NCBI RefSeq assembly: GCF_007565055.1
Contig: NC_044565.1
Span: forward strand, 47,255,711 to 47,319,710
Direction: 5' to 3'
Length of the DNA: 64,000 bases
DNA from: Rhinopithecus roxellana
Lineage: Eukaryota; Chordata; Mammalia; Primates; Cercopithecidae
A program made the position numbers and the translations under genes. Positions 57,531-64,000 of the stretch are shown piece by piece. Positions within the stretch are counted from its first letter, which is position 1; the number at the start of each line of letters is the position of its first letter. The notes under the pieces are model-generated. The model made no database searches. It saw only the letters and a program-made list of their open reading frames with translations, and was not told the DNA's origin.

Positions 57531-58037
57531 CACATCAGATATATGTATATATTTGCATAGACAACTTTCAGGAAGATACACAATCAACTAACTGCTTGCC
57601 TCTGAAGAACAGGACAGGGAAACATGGATGGAGAGAGGCTGACTCTCAACCCTCCCCTGTGCTGCTGTTCTCCAAAAATGCCCACTCCCTCCAAATGTGT
57701 GTGTGTGTGCACATTTCTGTGTAAGTGCAATGCAATTCTAATTAGAATTCCAACAGAAGTCTTTTAAAGGAATGACTAAAACTACTTGAGAATTCATAAG
57801 AAGAATGGATGCTAGAGAATAGGAAAGAACAGGGGGTAGGGCCTGCCCTGCCAGGAATCAGAGCCAAGGGTGGGTAGGAAGGCACTGTAATTAAACCAGC
57901 AGGTTGTCGATAGAGGAACAGATGAGGCCAGATAGGTATGTGGGAAGTTGGAAGATAACAAAAATGGTACATTTTAGTTCAGCAGGAAATCAGTGGTTCC
58001 TTTAGTAACTTGTGTGTACCCAGATGGGATACATTAA
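57531..58037 (+). mobile_element. Old L1 ORF2-like fragment and unique flanks
   Basis: 57725-57930 resembles L1 ORF2 (GCAATTCTAATTAGAATTCC). The flanks are unassigned, with a short (TG)n at 57696-57708. Confidence 0.5.
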
Positions 58038-58044
58038 TAACCAA

Positions 58045-59134
58045 TTTTTTTTGTTTGTTTGTTTTGAGACAGAGTTTCACTCTTGTTGCCCAGGCTGGAG
58101 TGCAGGGCGAGAACGTGGCTCACCACAACCTCCATCTCCTGGGTTCAAGTGATTCTCCTGTCTCAGCCTCTCGAGTAGCTGGGATTACAGGCATGTGCCA
58201 CCATGCCCGGCTAATTGTTTTTGTATTTTTTTTTTTTTTTTTTTTTGAGACGGAGTCTCGCTCTGTTGCCCAGGCTGGAGTGCAGTGGCCAGATCTCAGC
58301 TCACTGCAAGCTCCGCCTCCCGGGTTTACGCCATTCTCCTGCCTCAGCCTCCCGAGTAGCTGGGACTACAGGCGCCTGCCACCTCGCCCGGCTAGTTTTT
58401 TGTATTTTTTAGTAGAGACGGGGTTTCACCGTGTTAGCCAGGATGGTCTCGATCTCCTGACCTTGTGATCCCCCCGTCTCGGCCTCCCAAAGTGCTGGGA
58501 TTACAGGCTTGAGCCACCACGCCCGGCCTGTATTTTTTTTTTTTTTTGAGACAGAGTCTCACTCTGTTGCCCAGGCTGGAGTGCAGTGGTGTGATCTTGG
58601 CTCACTGCCAGCTCCGCCTCCTGGGTTCACGCCATTCTCCTGCCTCAGCCTCCCGAGTAGCTGGGACTACAGGCACCCGCCACCATGCCCGGCTATTTTT
58701 TGTATTTTCAGTAGAGACAGGGTTTCCCCATGTTGGTCAGGCTGGTCTCGAACTCCTGACCTCAGGTGATCCGCCCGCCTTGGCCTCCCAAAGTGCTGGG
58801 ATTACAGGCGTGAGCCACCATGTGCAGTCACCAATTTTTTTTTTTTTGAGACGAAGTCTTGCTCTGTCACACAGGCTGGGGTACAACGGCGCCATCATGG
58901 CTCACTGCAACCTCCGCCTCCCAGGTTCAAGCAATTATCCTGCCTCAGCTTCCCGAGTACCTGGGATTACAAGCACCCACCACCATGCCCAGCTAATTTT
59001 TTTTTATATTTTTAGTAGAGACGGGGTTTCACCATCTTGGTCAGGCTGGTCTTGAACTCCTGACCTCAGGTGATCCACCTGCCTCGGCCTCCCAAAGTGC
59101 TGGGATTACAGGCATGAGCCACTGCGCCCAGCCC
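58045..59134 (-). mobile_element. Cluster of four antisense Alus at one target site
   Basis: A partial Alu (58045-58228), a young AluY (58231-58527), and two further full Alus (58528-58826 and 58841-59134). The site word ACCAATTTT occurs at the left edge (58040), between the last two (58830) and at the right edge (59142). Confidence 0.9.
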
Positions 59135-59307
59135 AACAGTAACCAATTTTGGATTAAGACGAAGACCAAGTGTGATCATTAACAGTGGCCTCATGTGCTC
59201 CTGGTCCCCCTGTCTGACATCTGCCTATCCTCAAGGGCAGAAGTGCCTTCTCTCCTACCACACCCTGACCCTTTCCATGGGTCACCCACCAGCGCACAGA
59301 TCTGCCA

Positions 59308-59601
59308 TTTTTTTATTTTGAAACAGAATCTCGCTCCGTTGCCCAGGCTGGAGTGCAGTGGTATGATCTCGACTCAGTGCAACCTCCGTTTCGCAGGCTC
59401 AAGCGATCCTCCTACCTTAGTCTCCTGAGTAGCTGGGACAACAGGCACCTGCCTCCATGCCCGGCTAATTTTTGTACTTTTTGTAGAGACGAGGTTTCAC
59501 CATGTTGCCCAGGCTGGTCTCGAACCCCTGAGCTCAAGTGATCTGCCCCTCTCAGCCTCCCAAAGTGCTGGAATTACAGGCGTGAGTCACTGCACCTGGC
59601 C
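59308..59601 (-). mobile_element. Alu
   Basis: Full-length antisense element, starting after CTGCCATTTTTTTATTTTG. Confidence 0.92.
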
Positions 59602-59999
59602 CTGCACATGAATTTGACCTTTGGTGAATGCACAGCTCTAGTCCCCTGGAAACCTGGCAGAGGTGGGTGGTCATTCTCTCTACGGCCCAACCACACCTGG
59701 GCTGGGACTCAATGATGAACAACCACAGGAAGTACATTCAGGGCCTCCTGAGCAGGTCTTGCAGCCAGTTCTCCCGACACAGGAGGTGTGGCTTGTATGA
59801 CCACGAGGCTTTTGACTAGGCTAACTCCTCCTTCTACCTGCATCTTGTGTTTATGCACCCGAGTACTCCCTGGATGGCTGCTGAATGATGCTGGCCAGCT
59901 TTTCCATGAACCTGTTGCTAGGCATGGTTGTCCTGTGAGTCTGAAAAGTCAGTTGAGTCCAGTAGCTCTTTTGGTACACTTGAGCTGGTGATCCCCCGT
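59602..59999. other. Unassigned intronic or upstream sequence
   Basis: No exon or repeat family was recognised. Confidence 0.4.
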
Positions 60000-60530
60000 C
60001 CCTCTGACTCAACATTTCAATATGGGTGTCTCATAGCATCTCAGACATTTAATATTCCAAACCGAGCACCTCCTCTACCACCATTTCTGCGCCCAGCTTG
60101 GTCTGTGAACCTGTACATAAGCCTCCTTCCTTCTTCACTCTCACATTTCTAATTCACCTTCCAAGCACATCCAGAACCTGACCATGTTGCCCATCTCACC
60201 CTCCCTGCCCCATGACAACCACCCCTAGATGTTCAGCAGCTCTCAGCACAGTCTGCCAGCCAAGCCCCTCCATCTACCTTCCTGTGAGAACATAGTGACT
60301 GTCCTCTGCTCCAAGGTCCTCCCAGGACCCCACTGGCTCCTCTGGGCATGCCCCAAACTTTGTGATTTTCCTCAGAGCCCTGCAGCCCTTTACCCCTTGG
60401 CCTGTGCTCCCCATCCATCTCTTAGAGACCTCTGCCCACCCACTGCAGCAGCCCTGGCCCCACCCAGCTCTCACCCTATCCCTTTCTCCTGCACCAGCAG
60501 ACCAAGAAGCAGGCCCAACAGAGTAATCAG
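60000..60530 (+). mobile_element. L2 LINE fragment
   Basis: Ordered L2 3' text includes GGTGTCTCATAGCATCTCAG, CACATCCAGAACCTGACC and CAGAGCCCTGCAGCC. Confidence 0.65.
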
Positions 60531-60621
60531 TGGTCGACTGTTTTTTTTTTTTTTTTTTAATTACTTCTAGGCTAATGCTTAAAAATTGCCAGGCAATGTA
60601 CTTTTTAAAACTTTTAATTAA

Positions 60622-60910
60622 TTTCTTAGAGACAGGGTCTCACTTTGTAGTCCAGGCTGGAGTACAGTGGCTTAATCACAGCTCAATGCAGCCTCCAACT
60701 CCTGGGCTCCAGGTGATCCTCCCACTTCAGCCTCCCAAGTAGCCAGAATTACAGGTCGCACCACTACGCCTGGATAATTTAATTTTTTTTGGTAGAGACG
60801 AGGTCTTGTTATGTTGCCCAGACTAGTCTTGAACTCCTGGGCTCAAGGGATCCTCCCTCCTTGGCCTCTGAAAGTGTCAAGATTACAGGCCTGAGCCACC
60901 ACACCCAGCC
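60622..60910 (-). mobile_element. Old Alu (AluJ-like)
   Basis: Diverged antisense element. An 18-T run lies upstream at 60541-60558. Confidence 0.88.
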
Positions 60911-61684
60911 TGTTTGTTGAACAAATGAATGAAGAGCAATGAGCTCACACTTTATGCCATTTGTAATAGCAAGTACGGAGTCAACACTTGCCACTGGCAG
61001 GCGTGGGAAAGTGGAGTTTCTCATACTCTTAAGAAGGCTACCTAGCAGTATTTCGGCAAATCAGACTGGCTCTTGGATAGTAGGTACCTTATAAGAATGG
61101 ATGTGGGTGAGGGTGCAGATTCAAGGATGTTGCTGAGGCAAATGCTATGTTGGTCCTTCCACATACAAGTTACATACCTGCTAAAGAGGAAGATGTATGC
61201 TGTGTCAGGTCGCCAGATGGGTGAGTGAAAATGCAGCATGGGGTCAGCATGCAGGGGACAATCTCATTTTGTAAACTATGACCCCGAGCCCATGAAGGGT
61301 ATGTGTGTCACAAGGACCTGGGACTGGTTCACCTGCCTCACTTGGGCCAGCTGCACTGAGGCCCCACCTGTAAATCCAGGAGATGACACACTCCTCTGAA
61401 GGCCTGGAGATCACGTGGTTGGTGAGAGGAGAGTGCTAAGAACAGGCTTGGCTCAGAGGAGGATGCTGCTGGATAAGGTGTTATTATCTATTTGATTAAA
61501 TTAACACACAGAGGAAAAACTCCAAAGGACAATACCAGGCTGTCAACAAGTGTGCGGCAAGGAGAAGTGAAAGGGAAAGACTGCCACCTGGGGTGAGTCT
61601 CAGAAAAGCATAAACACGAAATGCAGTATCAGGTCTCTATTGAAAGATGACCTTCACATATTGCTAATTAAAAAAAAAAAAATC
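60911..61684. other. Unassigned upstream sequence
   Basis: No exon, RNA gene or clear repeat was seen. Confidence 0.4.
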
Positions 61685-61965
61685 GGCCGGGCGCAGTGGC
61701 TAATACCTGTAATCCCAGCACTTTGGGAGGCCACAGGAGTTTGAGACCAGCCTGGCCAACATAGTGAAACCCCGTCTCTAATAAAAATACAAAAAAATTA
61801 GCCAGGCGTGGTGGCAGGCGCCTGTAACCCCAGCTACTCGGGAGGCTGAGGCAAGAGAATTGCTTGAACTTGGGAGGCAGAGGTTGCATTCAACCGAGAT
61901 TGTGCCACAGCACTCCAGCCTGCGTGACAGAGTGAGACTCTATATCCAAAAAAAAAAAAAAAAAA
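61685..61965 (+). mobile_element. Alu with small left-arm deletion
   Basis: GGGAGGCCACAGGAGTTTGAG shows loss of about 30 bp from the left arm. Confidence 0.9.
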
Positions 61966-62007
61966 TCACAAAGTCTGATTGTATTCTGGTAATAAATGAA
62001 CAAAAAT

Positions 62008-62278
62008 GGCTGGGCATGGTGACTCATACCTACAATCCTAGTACTTTGGGAGGCCAAAGTGGGAGAATTGCCTGAGTTCAGGAGTTCAAGACCACCCTGG
62101 ACAATACAGTGAGACCCCGTCTCTACAAAAAATTTTTAAATATTAGCTAGTCTGTAGACCCAGGTACTCTGGAGGCTGAGATGGGAAGACTGCTTGAGCC
62201 CAGGAGGTCAAGACTGCAGTAAGCTGTGACTGCACCACTACACTCCACCCTGGGCAACAGAATGAATCCCTGTCTCAA
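62008..62278 (+). mobile_element. Old Alu (AluJ-like)
   Basis: Diverged, with a gap in the right arm (TATTAGCTAGTCTGTAG). Confidence 0.88.
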
Positions 62279-63387
62279 TAACTAACTAAATATTTAAAAA
62301 TATATACAATATACATTTTAAAACTGGTATTAACTAGTTTAATTTTTTTCCTTATACTATGGCAGATAAAAGGTTTCAGTTTCCTGGAACAAGCCTGAAA
62401 CCAGGCCAGGCAAACACCATGGGCCTCAACCTAAACCTTGCATACTCAAGCAGGAAAACGTAAGAGCTGTCTGGGGTGACAGAAACTGGCTTTTAACAAC
62501 ACACTCCATCCACACTTCGCGGGATTCTGAGGTCCAACTCCAGGCTTTGCTCCATGAGAACACACTTCAGGCAGGGAGAGAGCGTGATGTGGACCGTTTT
62601 TAAAAATTAAAAGACAGGCTCATGACGAGTCCTCTATAGATGCCAGGCTCCAAGGCCAGGGGCTGGGACAGGCTGGAAATCACCGCCATCGAATACTGGA
62701 AGTGGAATTTGAGGACCCCCCTCTTGAGGCCATGCCAACAGCTAACAAATGGGCAATATAAAGAACACCCACTCAGGGCACTGGCTGAGCAACGATCCCA
62801 CCCACCCACTGGTCACAAAGGTGGCAGCATGAAGAGTTATCAAACTCAGGAATTTCAATTTTGAAAATTTTCCTAAGGAATAATCCAAAACAAAAACAAT
62901 AGATCAATGTTGTTAACAGCAACTGGCTTTCCAGTTTTCTTTAGGTGATCGAAAGCCACATCGCAGTGAGACACTCCTATCACTCTTTTTGGAACTCCTG
63001 ACTGTCTTGATGTGACAAAGCAGTATGCCTGTCATTCCAGAGGACCCTGAACATGGTGACACACTGGGACAGGCAGATTTGGAGTCTCCTGGTCTGGGGT
63101 GAGCTGCCAGGATCTCCTCCAGAGCCACTGCCTTCTCTTGCTTCTCATCATCCTTACTCCCTGGACTTCCTGCTAACAAGCACTGCTCCCTCTTCATCAC
63201 CAAGGAGCCCCTACCCCCAGGGTGAAAGCACTTTCAAGAGAGGCAGCTTCTGAGTCACCTGTGAGCACAAGGCAAAACACTGCTAAACTTAACCTAATCT
63301 AAACTAACTAACCTAAACTAACCCTAACCTGCAACCTTTCCAGAATTAATGATCAGAAATATGTATCCAAATTGATAGCTTTCTCAC
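62279..63387. other. Unassigned upstream sequence
   Basis: No gene recognised. It includes a telomere-like C/T/A repeat at 63280-63334. Confidence 0.4.
63280..63334 (+). repeat. (CTAAMY)n telomere-like short repeat
   Basis: A run of CTAA-based hexamer-like words that ends ACTAACCCTAACCTGC, resembling degenerate CCCTAA. Confidence 0.7.
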
Positions 63388-63708
63388 TGAGCACAGTGGC
63401 TCATGCCTGTAATGCCAGCACTTTGGGAGGCCAGGGTGGGTGGATCACCTGAGGTCAGGAGTTCAAGACCAGCCTGGGTGACATGGTGAAACACCGTCTC
63501 TGCTAAAAATACAAAAATCAGCCGGGTGTGGTGGCACGTGCCTGTAATTCCAGCTCCTCCAGAGGCTGAGGCATGAGAATTGCTTGAACCCGGGAGGTGG
63601 AATTTGCAGTGAGCCGAGATCCCACCATTGCACCCCAGCCTGAGCAACAGAGCGAGACTCCATCTCAAAAGATGAAAAGCAAATAAACAAACAAAACAAA
63701 AAACAACC
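63388..63708 (+). mobile_element. AluS-like
   Basis: ATTGATAGCTT before and AATGATAGCTT after suggest the target duplication. Confidence 0.9.
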
Positions 63709-63829
63709 AAAATGATAGCTTATATACCAGTAACACCTAGTCAGAAAATATGAAGGGAAAAAAATCTATTCAACAAATAGCAACAAGAAACAAGATTAAA
63801 CCTTAGAAATGCACAGGATCCCTATAAAG

Positions 63830-64000
63830 AAAGCTGTAAAACATCAAGGAAACACTTGAGGACACTGATCTGGGAAAACATTTTTTGGGTAAGACCTCAA
63901 AAGCACAGAAACAAAAGCAAACTAGACAAATGGAATTACATCAACTAAAAAGCTTCTGTACAGGAAAGGAAACAATCAGCAGAGTGAAGAGACAACATAC
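63830..64000 (+). mobile_element. L1 ORF2 fragment running off the window
   Basis: AAAAGCTTCTGTACAGGAAA and GAAACAATCAGCAGAGTGAA match L1 ORF2 3' text in sense orientation. The edge cuts the element. Confidence 0.75.

Noticed and set aside
60229..60570. 113-codon + strand open frame
   Set aside because: It lies in L2-derived sequence and ends in a poly-T run.

Overview
This is a window of nuclear DNA from an Old World monkey. It is syntenic with the ZNF7-COMMD5-ZNF250 zinc-finger cluster of human 8q24.3. The gene order and protein content are recognised from memory of the human proteins. The lineage is inferred from many young AluY copies that share variants I associate with cercopithecid AluY: GGCTCAAGCCTG in box A, GAGACGGGCGGATCAC, CTAGCCGGGCGAGGTGG and GATCCGGCCACTGC. 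I cannot name the species. Roughly half of the window is interspersed repeats.

Layout. (1) 1-7.5 kb holds the 3' part of ZNF7 on the + strand: a KRAB-B exon at 1495-1611 and the large zinc-finger exon at 5184-6997. Its KRAB-A exon and promoter lie upstream of the window. An AluY sits in the 3' UTR. (2) 7.5-15.3 kb is intergenic: Alus, a MIR, a purine-rich tract and L2. (3) 15.5-18.5 kb is COMMD5 on the - strand, with a single-exon CDS at 15707-16381 and a CpG-island promoter at about 17.6-18.55 kb. (4) 18.6-23.4 kb holds old L1 and LTR debris and a small hAT element nested in an Alu. (5) 23.7-33.2 kb is a degenerate gamma-like (class I) endogenous retrovirus on the - strand, still readable from LTR through gag, pro, pol and env to LTR. 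(6) 33.2-39.7 kb is a degenerate ERV-L (HERV-L/MLT2-type) provirus on the + strand, with pol, an integrase, a dUTPase region and no env. A solo LTR has inserted in its reverse-transcriptase region. (7) 39.98-40.95 kb is a solo LTR of LTR13/HERVK13 type with a 6-bp target duplication. (8) 42.4-43.67 kb is a long degenerate minisatellite with a period near 33 bp, the most unusual non-transposon structure here. (9) 45.7-55.55 kb is ZNF250 on the - strand with all five coding exons (559 codons deduced: KRAB-A, KRAB-B, 13 C2H2 fingers). (10) 55.6-64 kb is upstream or 5'-intronic DNA of ZNF250, with clusters of nested Alus, L2 and L1.

How it works together. ZNF7 and ZNF250 are KRAB zinc-finger proteins, a family of DNA-binding repressors that recruit TRIM28 (KAP1), often to retroelements. 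COMMD5 is a COMM-domain protein of the endosomal Commander/CCC complex. The provirus pair between COMMD5 and ZNF250 is a nested, rearranged block in which retroelement age can be ordered. Nothing in the viral remnants is an intact coding gene.
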